Assembly (NCBI RefSeq): GCF_932294415.1 | Contig: NC_065545.1 | Coordinates: forward strand, 40,586,327 to 40,650,326 | Length of the DNA: 64,000 nucleotides | Source of the DNA: Quercus robur | Lineage: Eukaryota; Streptophyta; Magnoliopsida; Fagales; Fagaceae | Direction of reading: 5' to 3' | Part shown: one piece after another, positions 35,386-48,248 of the stretch | Position numbering within the stretch: position 1 is the stretch's first letter | Layout: the number at the start of each line of letters is the position of its first letter | Notes under the pieces: model-generated | What the model saw: only the letters and a program-made list of their open reading frames with translations | What the model was told of the DNA's origin: nothing | Database searches by the model: none | Made by a program: the position numbers and the translations under genes

Positions 35386-38300
35386 ATAGGAAACTGTAAA
35401 ACTTTATTAAGAAAATCACGGAATGCAAGATACATCATGGAGAAGAGCTTGCTCTAAAAAGCAAGGATTCTCTTCCATCCAAGTCATATAGTCATCAATA
35501 CCTAACACATATTTTGCTAACAAATGAGCTGACTTGTCTTCTAATATGTGAAAAATCAATCGATGAACAAGCCCCATAATTCCCAATTATACCTGATATA
35601 ATGTGTGCCACAAATGAAGGAGGATTAGAATGACCACACAAAGCATTGTACACCACCAAGGAGTCCCCTTCAACTGTAAAATCAGAAATCCCAACGTCCT
35701 TTGCAAATCTGATTCGAGCTTCAAAAGCCTTCGCCTCAACCTCCAATGCCCCCAAAGGTGAGTTGATTTTCTTACTCAGAGCTGCTACAATCTGTCCATG
35801 AGAGTCTCGAATCACCACCCCTACTCTTGCTGTCTTTTGCATTTTAAACACCGCCCCATCAACATTGACTTTGTATCTCAAACCCGTTGAAGGTGCCCAT
35901 GTTACCACCTGACTTGTTGGACTCGTAGTTCTCGGAATTTCAATCGCAGCAAAGCATTCCACAAGATACTGAGACGTCCACTGCACTATATCCCTTCTTG
36001 TCTTCTTACTTTTCCCATTTCGAACTTCATTCCTATTAAACCATATGGCCCATGCTACAGTAACCACCATTGCCACTTTGTCCTCATCATACTTACCCAG
36101 CACAACCCGGTTCCACATTAAGTCAAAGAAGGACGAGATAGTATGTGATTCAAAAGAGAAATGCAATTTTATGTATTGCCATACCTTCTGTGCTCTTGGA
36201 CAGCTCCGGAACAAATGTCCCGTTGTTTCAGACTCTGCCTTACATTCTTGCGGGACCTTTCGGCGCATCATATTTTGCTTAGTGGGAAGGATGTCGCGCA
36301 ACATGCCCTCGCAGCTTTCTATCATCTGAACTGGACCTGAGATTATTAGGCTGTGATCTCTCTCCATTGCCAATCTATAAGTACTCCTGACACTGAATTT
36401 ACCATTTATATTCCCTGCTTAAATCAGCTGGTCTTCGAGTAACTGCAAACTTAATGGTATACTCTATATCAAGTTGGCTTCATGGGGAAGAAAAACTGCA
36501 TTGATCACTTGATTTTTCCAGCAACCAGACTCTTGGGAAATCAGCTCACAGACCCATGTATCAGCATGTAGGAACTGCTGAGGAGATACCACCTTATATG
36601 TGGAAGAAGATGGCAACCATTTATCACCCCATACCCGGATAGAGGCCCCATTGCCCACATTCCAACGAGTTCCTTGTTGTACCAAAGATTGGGCCACTAT
36701 GATACTCCGCCACTCATAAGAGGGATTATTACCAATTGAAACTTGCAAAAACTCGAGTCTGGAAAATACCTTGCCTTAAATAGATGATATAGTAATGAGT
36801 TTTGCATTGTCCATCCCTGCTTAGCAAGAAGAGCAAGATTAAATTACTTTATTTGACAAAATCCCATCCCTTCGCCCACCTTGGCTGTGCAAAGCTTATT
36901 CCAACTAAGCCAAGCCATTTTCCTCTCCTCTTGTTTTTGACCCCACCAAAAATTGCGGATTATGCTAGTCAACTCATCACAAAGAGAATCTGGGATTTTA
37001 AAGCAACTTATAGTGTATGTAGGAATAGCTTGAACTGCTGCCTTAATCAACACCTCTTTGCCCGCTTTTGAAATGAGCTTTTCTTTCCACCCTACCAATT
37101 TTTTGCTAAGCTTTTATTTTATCTCATTAAAAGAATTCCTCTTATTCCTCCCCACAAGAGATGGCAATCCCAAGTATTTTTCATGCTGGCGAATAACCTA
37201 TGCTACGAATCTATTCTTGATCTCCTCTTGAATTTCCCCCGAAGTGTTGCTACTAAAGAATAGAGACGTTTTAGCTCTATTCAATTTTTGTTTGGAGGCA
37301 TGTTCATATACAGCAAGAATTCTTTGTAGAGTGGTGCATTCTTCAATTGAGGCTTTACCAAAGATAATGCTATCATCTGCAAAGAAAAGATGTGATATTG
37401 TGGGGCCACCTTTGCAAACAGATAGTCCCTCCAATTCTTCGTTTTCCACTAATTTCTGAATCAAAGCAGATAAACCCTTTGCACTTAAGAGAAATAAGTA
37501 AGGTGATAATGGATCTCCCTGCCGTATTCCTCTTGTTGGTACAATATGCTCCCTTGGCTTCCCATTGATTTGTATTGAGTAAGACATAGATGTGACACAC
37601 TGCATAATTAGTTTTCTCCATTTTTCCTCAAACCCTAATTTTTCCATAATTTTTTCAAGGCATACCCATTCTATTCTATCATAGGCTTTACTCATATCTA
37701 ATTTAAGTGCCATCTCACCCCTCCTTCCACCTATCTTTTGATTAATATGATGCATAGCCTTAAAGGCCACTAGGACATTATTAGTAATTAACCTTTCATG
37801 CACAAAAACACTTTGGGTGTCACTAATAATAGATTGCAAATTTTTCTTGAGTCTATTTGCAATTACCTTGGATGTGACTCTAAAAACCACATTACACAGA
37901 CTAATAGGCCTGTAATCCAACACCCTTTTAGGTTCTTTAATTTTTGGAATAAGAACAATATGCGTCTCATTAAAATTAGCGGGAGATAATCCATTATTGA
38001 GAAAATCAAGAATAGTTTTAGTGACTACCTCACCTATATTTGACCAAAAATGCTGATAAAAAAGTGGAGGCATACCATCAGGCCCCGGGGTTTTAAGAGG
38101 ATACATTTGCTTCATTGCTTTCCTCACTTCACCTTCTGTAAAGTCCTTCCTAAGCATTCGGTTCATATCCAAGGTTACTTTTGGCTGCAAAGCTTGTAAC
38201 AACTCTGTGAACTTCGTTGGATGATTAGTAGAGAATAGCTTTTCATAATAGTTCACCACCAACTCACCCATTTTCTCCTCGTCTTCCTACCAGCAATCGT

Positions 38301-39705
38301 TCTCATCCAGCAGGCCATCCATGTGATTTTTCTTCTTTCTTGCCGAAGCCTTCGCATGAAAAAAACCTGTATTTTGATCCCTTGCTTGATACCAATTGAT
38401 TCTTGACCTTTGAAGCCACATAGCATCTTGTTTTTTGTTCCAACAATTTAGCTCAACCCATGTAGCTCGCATATCTTGAATGTTGTTTGGTGTGGTCGGT
38501 TGGAGTTCTAGCCATTCAAGGTGTTTCTATAACTCGGCAATCCTGTTTCGCACATGCCTGAATTCAGTTTTATTCCAAATTTCCAATTTCATTCTACACT
38601 TCTCCAGGCACGATGTTAAAGGGAAATTTGTTTGGGTGGCCAATCCGTAGTTCCATGCTTCCATAACTACTTCTTTGCACCATGGGTCCTTAAGCCACAT
38701 TGACTCGAACTTGAACAATTTCCTTGGACGTCTTCTATTTTTCTAGACCAACCTAAGCAGTAGTGGAGAATGATCCGATGTCGAGGAAGTAAGATGATGG
38801 AGCTTGGCCGCAGGAAATAAGCTTATCCATTTTGGCGTGGCAAGTGCTTTGTCCAACCGTTTCGTTATCTGCTCTCCATCCCGCCTCACATATAGCTATG
38901 TATATCTCGGACCAACAAACCTTATACCTTGCAAGCCATGGTAATTTATTGTATTAACAAAGTTGGTCATTTGCTGCCTTTGTCTATCACTCCCCCCTTC
39001 CTTCTCAAACATTCCTGTTATTTCATTAAAATCACCAATCACAATCCAAGGTGGTGCAGAAGTAGTGCTCAACTGTTTTAGTTTAGCCCAAGACTTCGGT
39101 TTTTTTGCCGTCTCCGGATTACCATAAAAACCCATCAAATGCCACCAACCATGCTCAGGCCCACCATCCACAAGAGCATCAATATGTGAATGTGAGAGAG
39201 TTTGTACATCCAAGTTAATTTCCTCCTTCCACATCAGTGCCAAACCACCACTCATTCCATTGCTAGAAACAAACAAGCAATGTTTAAACTCACATTTGTC
39301 GCGAACCATAATCATCCAGTCCTTATTCGATTTTGTCTCCATAAGGAAGATGATTTTAGACTCTTCTTTTTTAACTACATCTTTCAAGGCATTAACTGCC
39401 TGGGGGTTCTCAAGCCCCCGACAATTCCAACTTAAGAGATTCATTATTTTCGACGGGGTTGCCCAGCAACCTCCGTTGAACCAAATTCTGATGCCAAAAG
39501 CATGCTAAGATTATTGGTTTCTTCATCAAGCTTATGTTTCTTTCCCTGTTCCATTACTTACACCTCCTCAATTAGCTCCCTTGATAGTTTCCTTTTGGGC
39601 CCTTCCTTTTCCTCTACATCCTTTTCATTTTCTGCCTTTGATCTAGTCATTCTAGTCCATGTACCTTTGGGCCGAAGCCCCACCTCTTGCGTATAGTTTA
39701 TATTT
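35383..39705 (-). mobile_element. L1-type LINE, 5'-truncated and broken
   Basis: Read on the minus strand: the end of ORF1 (about 39705-39443; RPKGTWTR, basic, one in-frame stop), then ORF2. ORF2 opens with the endonuclease domain (from 39444: MNLLSWNCRGLENPQAV, METKSNKDW, VIGDFNEI). The linker follows (ARDQNTGFFHAKASARKKKN, near 38350), then reverse transcriptase (38271-37198; KTPGPDGMPPLFYQHFW, YRPISLCNVVFRVTSKVIAN, LDMSKAYDRIEW, RQGDPLSPYLF, FFADDSIIF), and the connection and zinc-binding region. A C-terminal RNase H follows (VNVDGAVFK near 35860, EVEAKAFEA, EGDSLVVYNAL). The catalytic FADD box is intact. Stops fall near 38896, 38527, 38287, 37198, 36844 and 36464. A frameshift lies between 36844 and 36748, and another near 35540. 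It is therefore inactive. Confidence 0.94.
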
Positions 39706-40298
39706 TATTTTGTGATATCTCACTGATTCAATTCCAATTTCTCCATAAATAGTGAAGTTGAAGGAAATCTCATGCTTTTTTAAATGTGACACCACATTTA
39801 TTCTTACCAACTAGTTAGATTTTTTGAAATAAATAAATAAAAATTGGTCAAACTTTGTCAAATTTGGGGTTTGACAATAATTTTCTAAGATTTATTGTTC
39901 AAACATCATATTGGGAAAAATAGGTAACATTAAACCTCGAATAAACTTGGTCAAATTTTGTTAAAGTTTGACAAAGTCAATAAAAATTAGGGTTTGGCCA
40001 TATATTTTAAATAAACTTCATCAATCTAGTGTTCATTGGGTGTAAATGGGCTAGTAAATTCACCACTTTAGGTGCAATATTTAATAAAGCAAACATTTAA
40101 AATATCTTCAATTAGAATTAAGAAATTATTTTTCTGAAAATTGGGACTAGAAAAAATATAATATTAACAAAGGTAAATTTATATTTTGGTCCCTCTAAAT
40201 TCAGGGTTTTCAATTTGGATCATTCTATTTTTTTATTTATTCAATTTAGTCCTTGACATTTCTCTTTGTTGTAAATATAACTCTTTCGTGGGCCAAAA
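39706..40298. other. Gene-free AT-rich stretch
   Basis: The phrase tttggtcaaatttg/tttgacaaag recurs several times between 39830 and 40000. No coding signal. Confidence 0.5.
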
Positions 40299-40442
40299 AC
40301 CAATTGGTGTTTTGGTCTGATGATAAAGAGCTATAATTAGGAGCAGACGTCATAGGGTGAAACTCTTTCAACCGATTGGTGTCTTAGTCTGATGATAAAG
40401 AATTATAATTAGGAGAAGATGGCATAGGATAAAACTCTTTCA
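40299..40442. repeat. 72-bp tandem duplication (SINE-like tail)
   Basis: Two copies, 40299-40370 and 40371-40442, each running from cca/cgattggtg to aactctttcaa with about ten differences. The unit (tctgatgataaagagctata onward) looks like the 3' part of a dispersed short element. A (TA)n run follows at 40443-40464. Confidence 0.85.
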
Positions 40443-40904
40443 ATATATATATATATATATATATAACTCTTTCATCAATATCAAGTTTGGTTATATATAT
40501 GTGAGCTTAAAAACAACATTAATTATTAAAATGACTAAAGTGCATAAAAAATGTTTCTTAAAAAGGGTAAAAGAGTGCAAAATACACCCTGATGTTTAGG
40601 GTCACTTTAATTTTTCCCCTAAATTTTAAATTTTTTTTTTTTTTTTTGCTATCCTAACATTAAGGCTCATTCTGATTGGTCCTCTATTAATGTTTGTGTT
40701 TATGTATAATGTTAAGTGACACCTAAGACTGCCATATATGCTAATTGATCCAATCAAATCATGCCACGTAATTTTAATGGATAAAATAAATCCTAAAACT
40801 TAACTTGATAAAATAAAATAATTTTAAAATAAAACAATCAATATTGTAAAATCTCTATTGACTACGGTTGTTCACATCTAATCAATATGACAAAATTGTT
40901 CAAC
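40443..40904. other. Gene-free stretch
   Basis: Low-complexity TA and T runs with no coding or repeat structure that I can name. Confidence 0.5.
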
Positions 40905-42370
40905 TCGGTCTGTAATGTCGAAATCGGTAATTGCCACCCCTAAACTCTCATATCTCCCACTTCAAGGCCTACAAGATCATATTCTCAAAAAGAAAAAAAG
41001 AAAAAAAAAAAGAAAAAGGCCTACAAGATCAAAGATCAACAATGCCAACTTAGACTCTCTTTTCTCCCTCTACTTCGAACCAATGACACTATAAATCCAC
41101 ACTGAAAATGCCTTACTAAGTTGCTGCTACTTCAAACCCTAAATCCAACCTATGCTACCATAAACCATCAAAATCCAGCCACAAAACACACCAAACTGCC
41201 ACTATTAAACTCCAAAAAACACCATCAATAAGTCAATCTCAACACAAACATCATCAAATAAATGCTTCCCTAGAACAATGCTGAATTGAACCAAAAAAAA
41301 AAAAAAAAGTGAAAAAAACAAGAGAGAGAGAGAGAGAGGGAGAGAGAGGGAGAGAGAGAGAGAGACTCTATTAATTTTTTATAGAGGTGGAGCGAATTTT
41401 TTTAATATTTTTTATTGATTAAAATATTCTTTTCATCAATCCTTGAAATATAGCTTAGGTTTTATTTTTTTTCTTTAAAATTTTAAAATTCATAAAGTTC
41501 TTCGTTTTATCATACCTCTAAAAATTCATAAAGTTCTACATTTCATTCTTCCATCCACTCCCATTAAGTTATTTGCCATTGTGTTAAGTAACAAGAGGGT
41601 CAAAAATAAAATCTAACAATTATTTCAGAGACAAACATAAAAATGAAATATGCATTTGATTACATGTTGACAAAATGACAAAATAAAAGATGAGGGTTGA
41701 GAAGCAAGACATTATTTTAAACTATTCAACTAGTTGATTTTAGGTTTGTAAAGAATAATAACTCGAGTAACCCAACTCAAAATTTGCAATGTTAGAATCG
41801 ATCAATAATTGCTACCCCTAAACTCTCATTTTCTCCCCCTTAACTTCAAGGCTTGCAAGACTCCCTTAACTTAATTTCACTCATCTACCCCACCTCCCTC
41901 GTTGCTCTTATTTGTTGTTGCTCTTATTACTAACTTGACAAGTTTGATTAGCATCAACCTACACTATGAACACCCACCTTTTAGGTTGAACCATCCAACC
42001 ACCATGAAACCTATGAATCTCCACCAAAAACCCCTTACTAAGCCACCACAACTACTTCGAAAGCCAAATCCAACCCAACCTACCATGAATCATCAAAATC
42101 CATAGACAAAGCACACAAAATTGCCACTAATAATCTCCATACAAGCACATCAGTAACTCAATCTCACCACAAGCACCATCAAACCAATGCTTCCCTAGAA
42201 CAATTGACAAGAGAGAAAAGAGATATAGTCAAAAGAAGTATGAAGATGAGTGAGAAAGCAATCATTGATTAAGATCCTGATGTTGGCTAAGATAGAGAGA
42301 CACTAAATTTTTCACTGAGGTAGAGTGATTAATCTTTTCTCTTATTTTCTATTCAATTCTTTGAAACCTA
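40905..42370. repeat. Diverged ~0.9-kb tandem duplication
   Basis: Copy 1 (about 40905-41450) and copy 2 (about 41760-42370) share ordered blocks: cccctaaactctcat (40936, 41814), ccttactaag, catcaaaatcca and atgcttccctagaacaat (41262, 42187). Offsets grow from 878 to 925, so indels have accumulated. A (GA)n run sits at 41320-41364 in copy 1. No gene is evident in either copy. Confidence 0.75.
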
Positions 42371-42605
42371 AAAATTGCAAGTTGAATGAGTATTAATGTC
42401 TTGTGACACACGTTCTTTCGCTTTCATTTCTTTTCTTCACACGTTACTGCTTCCTAGTCGTTTTCCAATTTATATCATCTTTTTTCTACTTTTGATTTCT
42501 AGATACGATACAATTTTAATTTCTTTTATCTAATTTATATGATAATTGTAAGAGATTTTACCAATTAAATTACTACCCACTTGCTTTTGATTTAGAAATT
42601 AGTTT

Positions 42606-43280
42606 TGTGGGGCCCCATAATATATGGCCCTGGCCCATTTATTCATTAGGGCCCAAAGGCCCGAGTCGAGGAAGGTTATAGCCTAGGCTCAGTAATACAA
42701 GTACAGAATAGTTTTGGGACACAGCCGAGGATGATTCAGTCCTCGGCATGTCCGAGGTCTCACTGGAGGGAAAGGCAAAAACGGTATAGGAGTAGTTTGG
42801 GAAAAATCTAAAATATCTAGGTCAATAGAGAAGGATACGCTGGAAAAAAAAAAATAACGACCAGGGAAAGCTGCCCTTACTACCATTCAATACTTTGCAC
42901 CTGACAGAGCCATACTCTCCAGCTTTTACAGCCACGTCCAACCACTTTGGACATGGGCTGATGGGACAAGTATCAGCCTTGGAAAAGTCGACCCTACACG
43001 TTGACGAAAGATAAGGAACACATGCTAGTATAAAAGAAAAAGTAAGCAATCCAGAGAGAGGGCTGGGAAAAATGGCAAAAAACCAGAGCCTCCCAACCCG
43101 CCTCCAGGAGAAAAACTCCTAGGACGAACACTATTTATCCATGTATGAATATCACGAAAAACCACCGTCTGGTGACCAAGGCCTAGCCTTTCAATCCCAC
43201 GCTCTACAAATCATATTGTTTGGGCCTTTTTACGTACGAACCCAACACTGTTACGGGTCGTTACAAATCGTGTCCTCACA
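42606..43280 (+). mobile_element. Solo LTR, 675 bp, LARD family
   Basis: Starts TGTGGGGCCCC and ends GTCCTCACA, with a perfect 5-bp duplication AGTTT (42601-42605, 43281-43285). It shares with the LARD LTR the gccgagga/tcctcggc stem-loop (42724-42747), tcgaccctacacgt (about 42989) and the TATA box tataaaag (43029-43036). It is much more diverged than the two LARD LTRs are from each other, hence older or from another subfamily. Confidence 0.9.
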
Positions 43281-43568
43281 AGTTTCAACTTCAATAAATA
43301 AATAAATAATAAAAAGAAATTAGTCTGAACCGACTTATCAATTTTCTTTTTCTAATGGTTGGATTTTTTTTTTTTTTTTTTTTTTTTTAAATGAGACATT
43401 GACGACTAAAGTTTTGTACCATCTTTCATGGGCACCATGCTCATAATATTTTTGCAGGAATTATTAATGTTGTTGCACACAAACTCAATTCAATTTTTTT
43501 TTTTTTTTTTTAATTCGATTGTCAAAATTATTCTTGTTGCGTTGGTTTAACATCTTAACTCTTAATGT

Positions 43569-43611
<43 letters not shown>

Positions 43612-44539
43612 TCACTTTGAAACATATATCAAGTATATTTTTGTATCACTTCGAAACATTTTATCGTAATCAATTGTTAATTTTCTTCACCGAGATCCTT
43701 ATATCTCAAATCTTTTGTCTATTGTTTTTTGTATACAATGTTTACATGTTAACACTATCATCACTATCACTATCATTCCCACAACCACCATAATTATCAT
43801 CAGAGTTATCACCAATTCACCAACCACAATAGCCATTATCGAGGCAACGCTCATACCAAATCCTTGTTGACACCAGAACCACCACACCAACTAAATCATA
43901 ACTGGAATTGCACCACCATATGATTACTAGCTCCTGTAATACAACCAAAAAAAGAGGACGAGTCCCAAGGGCAACAGAATACATCCCATTAACAGTTGAG
44001 GCTTTGTCACCCCAGACTTCAATTGCCTCTTTTATATCAGACTCCTATATAAATAGTTAAGAACTACACTTCAATTCTCTAGTAATTGCAAGTCCATCCC
44101 TATTTTCTCATGAGCTTGTTATTAATAAATTGCGTAAAGAAATTCCAATTGTATATAAATAAGGTACTTTCTTACCCACTCCCACAAATCAACCCAGGGG
44201 AGGTACGGTTAATTCATTCTCCGGTTATGCTGGACTGACTTGAATCCCCAGTAATCATCACAAAAGGATGGCCCTTGAATTCTTTCAAAGAACTTACATT
44301 AGCTTATAAAAAACTATATAATCACATCAAAGTTATTACAGTCTCCAAATGAAATTTTTGCTATATAGTCTCCAAATGAAATTTTTGTTACATTTCTCAT
44401 ATATAAGATTCAGGACAATTGAGTTCAAAAACAGCAAACAACCTATTGCAATTTTAAAAGTATGGTTAAATTCAATCTCCTTAGAATCGAAAAGAACCAA
44501 GGATGGAAATGCTTTCCGACTATAATTATCATCTACATG
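43281..44539. other. Intergenic, simple repeats, probable 3' UTR of the membrane protein gene
   Basis: T runs at 43366-43388 and 43495-43511. (TA)n at 43572-43608. An ATCACTATC-rich tract at 43750-43830. The last few hundred bases next to 44540 are probably the 3' UTR of the minus-strand gene, but no clear end can be set. Confidence 0.5.
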
Positions 44540-44818
44540 TCAAAGGAATTTCAATTTTCCATTGCCCACAGAAGCTTTTGCATCCAAACACGACTCTTTC
44601 TGAGCACCCTTTAAATCAGAACATGATCCAGAAGCACCTAAAGTGACAGCAAAATAAAGATACACAATGCATAGGAAAGCTAGGAGAACTAGAGCTGTTA
44701 AGAGGAAGCGGTGCCTTTGAAGGAGTGTTGGCCAGCTTAATGAATCATCCCGCGAGAATTGCTTCCTGAATGATGGTGACCTACGATGAGGAGAAGATAG
44801 AATGCTGTCAAGAACCAT
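44540..44818 (-). CDS. Small single-pass membrane protein, 92 aa
   Basis: Intact single-exon coding region, ATG at 44818. The protein has a basic, Ser/Arg-rich N-terminus (MVLDSILSSPHRRSPSFRKQ), one strong membrane segment at about residues 37-60 (FLLTALVLLAFLCIVYLYFAV), and a short C-terminal part with two cysteines. The layout recalls a conserved but uncharacterised family of plant small membrane proteins. I do not recognise a function. Upstream, aaatttcag| at 44847 is a good acceptor for a 28-base leader piece (44846-44819). An AGG|GTAAGT donor at 48248 would be its partner, giving a 5' UTR intron of about 3.4 kb. Basic residues before the membrane segment suggest that the N-terminus is cytosolic. 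Confidence 0.78.
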   Translation of the reverse strand: MVLDSILSSPHRRSPSFRKQFSRDDSLSWPTLLQRHRFLLTALVLLAFLCIVYLYFAVTLGASGSCSDLKGAQKESCLDAKASVGNGKLKFL

Positions 44819-44978
44819 GGCTTATGCACTACCTTCCTCAGCGAACCTGAAATTTTTATTCAAGAGATGACAGGTGAACAGGTTTGATCCAGACAGGATT
44901 TTATAGATAAGGTGAACAATCAGGCAGGCAAAAGATGCAGAAGCGTATTGCTTTCTTTTTGTAAGAATAAGTTTATTG

Positions 44979-45552
44979 CTAGCTTTAGAAGAATGATGTT
45001 ATAATTGCAAAGGGCAGCGGAGTAGCTCTCTCTCTCCCTCTCTCCGCATGTGTGTGTGTGTGTGTGTGTGTTTATAAATGATACATGATGAATAAACAGA
45101 GCTATCACCAGGAGAACAATTATGATAAAAGGGTGATATCTCAATGTCTATGTATCACTTTAGCAGTATAATCAGGTTGCTTACTGATTAGCCAATCATC
45201 AATAAGGGTTAATTGAAGGCTACTGGGAGTTAGATAACATTGGAATCAATGCAATACAGATGTCTATTGCCAGCTATAGAAGAATGATGTTATAATTGCA
45301 AAGGGCAGCAGAGTAGCTCTCTATCTCTCCCTCTCTCCGCATGTGTGTGTGTTTATAAATGATACATGATGAATAAACAGAACTATCACCAGGAGAACAA
45401 TTATGATAAAAGGGTGATATCTCAATGTCTATGTATCACTATAGCAGTATAATCAGGTTGCTTACCAATTAAGCAATCATCAACAAGGGTTAATAGACGG
45501 CTACTGGGAGTTGGATAACACTGGAATCAATGCGATACAGATGTCTACACTC
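44979..45552. repeat. 291-bp tandem duplication with a GT microsatellite
   Basis: Copies at about 44979-45269 and 45270-45552, both with agaagaatgatgttataatt and gaacaattatgataaaaggg. The embedded (TG)n run is about 11 units in the first copy and about 5 in the second, while the rest differs by only a few percent. Confidence 0.92.
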
Positions 45553-45616
45553 ACCATGATGAATCAACCAGGCTAAGTGCTACACTACATATCATTTTCT
45601 AAGCAGGTGAACAATA

Positions 45617-45778
45617 ACTATGTCTGTTTGGTTAGAGCTTATAAGCTCAGCTTTTAACTTTTATGCATAGCTTTTTAAAATCTCACTTTTTCTTACTTTT
45701 TCTCACTTTTTCAAAATACAAGTATAATTTCACACACTTTCAGCAAAAAGCAAATAAGATGTTCCCAAATGGACATGT
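45617..45778. mobile_element. Short MITE-like element
   Basis: Ends are atgtctgtttgg (left) and ccaaatggacatgt (right), which pair as imperfect inverted repeats over about 160 bp. The interior contains agcttataagctcagctttt and repeats of tctcactttttct. No sure target duplication; hAT or Harbinger type is likely. Confidence 0.5.
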
Positions 45779-47098
45779 CTAAAATTTTTTAGGCAGCAAG
45801 TATATGAAAACTGCAAAGAAATCATGAGGCTCCATATGAAACTACCACTTCAAGCAGGTCACTGCAAATGCAAAGATAAAGATATACACCATATGGACAC
45901 ATTATTTTCATATACAAGAAAGAGAAATTTTGTGTAGGAATCTTGAGTAAGGAGCGTGGGCAAAAAGATTCCACCAAACAATTTCTTCATTTAAGCTAAT
46001 ATCAAAGAACTCTTCATTACTTCTTTTGCTCCAACCTTTAGATGCACAATGAACCATAGTTAGGATCATTTTGTGAGACAATATCAGAAAACATGTGGAT
46101 TTCTGTAAATTTCAGCTCATTTAAATACTAAAAGGTTGGAAGAGCAAGACAACCATGGATAACTACTGATGGTCCAGTGCAGCTTGGCTACAAATAGTGG
46201 TGGGCCAATGAGACCCAAAACAGAAACCAACAAGCAATAGGATTGGGGATAGAGAGAGTTTGGGTTCAAAGGGGGGAGGGTGGGGGTGAAGATGAGAGAG
46301 GCAGACATGGACAATATCACAAGCAAGCTATGGTAATTTCATAAGGCAGCGGACCCTGACACTAAGCATCATCTTCTTTCACGATAAAGATGCACTTACA
46401 ATAGTCAAGACTAGAGTCATAGGTTAACATTCACTACAAAATCCAACCTTCACTCACTTGAAGAAATGTTTCTTCAAGTGCATAAGCAAGAATAGCACCA
46501 AAAGTAATTGCACAAAAACTATGAGAGAGGAGTAGTTACACCTAAGTTCTGAATTCACCTGTATTATTATGAATAAATTGAACTTATTATGATATGTATT
46601 TAAGAGAATATTTACACATACCCCAACTGAATCACAATATAACATATTTGCATAGTTTATAAATAACTTGAACATCATCAAACTTATTCTGTAATGGTAC
46701 AAAAGTCTAAAATGAACCTAAACAAAATAAAAAATTACATTGCCCAAAATCTATCATAGCATACATTGAACAACCCCCCTCAAAACACTTTTACTCAACA
46801 AAGAAGAGAGTTGTAAAAATATTTTAAAAGTATACAAGCAAGGGAGCAAGAGATTTCTTTTGACTTGCTTGGAACATATCAATTTTCCTTTTAATATAAT
46901 ATGGTTACCAGCCATAAATTGCAAAACATGTAAATCTGATTTGAAGCAGAGCACTGCAGAAAAATTAACCAGAGACACTCTTAGGTGTAAAATCAATTCA
47001 AAGAATATAAGCCCACCCAACCAGAAGTAATTACTTATGAATTTGATATTAAGTTGGAACCTTCCAATCATATAAAAATAGCAGGTAATTAATCCATT

Positions 47099-47201
47099 TG
47101 AAAACCAGCTATATAGCATGACCTTTCATCTCCATATAGATATTGGAAACCAGCTATAGCTAGCATGACCTTTCATCTCCATATAGATATCTTACTCCCT
47201 G
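47099..47201. repeat. Short tandem duplication (about 45 bp)
   Basis: The phrase accagctata...gcatgacctttcatctcc followed by atatagatat occurs twice, at about 47104 and 47149. The second copy has a 4-base insertion (gcta). Confidence 0.9.
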
Positions 47202-47486
47202 TCTATAAAATGCTTCCCATTCACAAGTTATCAATATTTCATCCTTTTCTAGAGCATAAAAATTAACATTCCAGGTTGTATTTACAGTCTCATAACTCTT
47301 TACCGATTAAAGCCACCTGACAGTTGCATTACTTAGGTGTCATGAGAAAAGATCATAGCATCCTCCACCACTTTATTTGTGTACATATGTGGGTGAGGAA
47401 GGTAACACCTAGCAACTTGAAAAAAGTTAGTAACACAACACAAGGGATTCATTTAAGGCATATCACATTAAAGATAGATCCAGCGC

Positions 47487-47672
47487 CCAATGAGGATGGA
47501 GCGTAAAGATTGTACCCAGTGCCTAAAACTTCCACTTTTGCGGAGTTTAGGAGAGGTGATTTGTAGGCAACCTAACTACCAATTTTTTTTCACAAACTTT
47601 AATTCCCAGACTCAAACCTTCATCCGGTCACTTTTGGTGGAAACCACTTTCCATCGCACTAAGGCCCAACAT
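47487..47672 (-). mobile_element. Au-like tRNA-derived SINE
   Basis: Read on the minus strand: ccttagtgcgatgg head, B-box-like ggtttgagtctggg (about 47624-47611), then the conserved body ggttgcctacaaatcacctc, actccgcaaaagtggaag, and gcactgggtacaatctttac. This order matches the widespread plant Au SINE pattern. The copy is diverged and carries a T/A run in the middle. Confidence 0.6.
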
Positions 47673-48248
47673 TGAAACATAACACTTAATTTTACAAAAA
47701 GTCAAAAAGATTAAAACCACAACTTCATATTATTCCACACATGATATATGCATTCCTCAATATTGATTAGAACAAACATAAAGCTCTTAAACATAATTTG
47801 AGATCTTAGTGGGGTATCAAAATTATCTTCTGCAAGTCATCTTATTCCCTTGTTTCTGCTTAAGAGAAAAAGTCACAATCAGATCCTTTCGTATTTATTT
47901 ATATTTTTAATTATTAGATCACATCTGAGTTACGCAAAGCAAGAATTGACCTTGTACGTAAGAAGTTGTTCCCCAAATCCAGATTCCTAAATTTCTACGA
48001 ATACCCACATGAAGAAAGAAAAAAAAACACATCCGAACGACATTGACACACTTCACAATCAGACATCTTACACACACGCAACAAAAACACGTCAGTACCC
48101 ATATCACACCCCTCACAAAATTCAACAATAACGAAAACCCATTATCAAAAAACCCAACAATTAATCTCAGCAGCTCAGATCTGAATCCGAAGACAGCAAA
48201 AAAAAAAATAATAATAATAAAAGACAAGAAAGAAAAAGAGAGACTTAC

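Larger units (their letters stand above)
44847..48248 (-). other. Probable 5' UTR intron of the membrane protein gene
   Basis: Bounded by donor GTAAGT (48248 downwards) and acceptor TTTCAG (ending 44847). It contains a 0.29-kb tandem duplication, a MITE-like unit, a 45-bp duplication and an Au-like SINE. 46000-46750 otherwise holds nothing recognisable. The splice pair is predicted from consensus alone. Confidence 0.5.
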
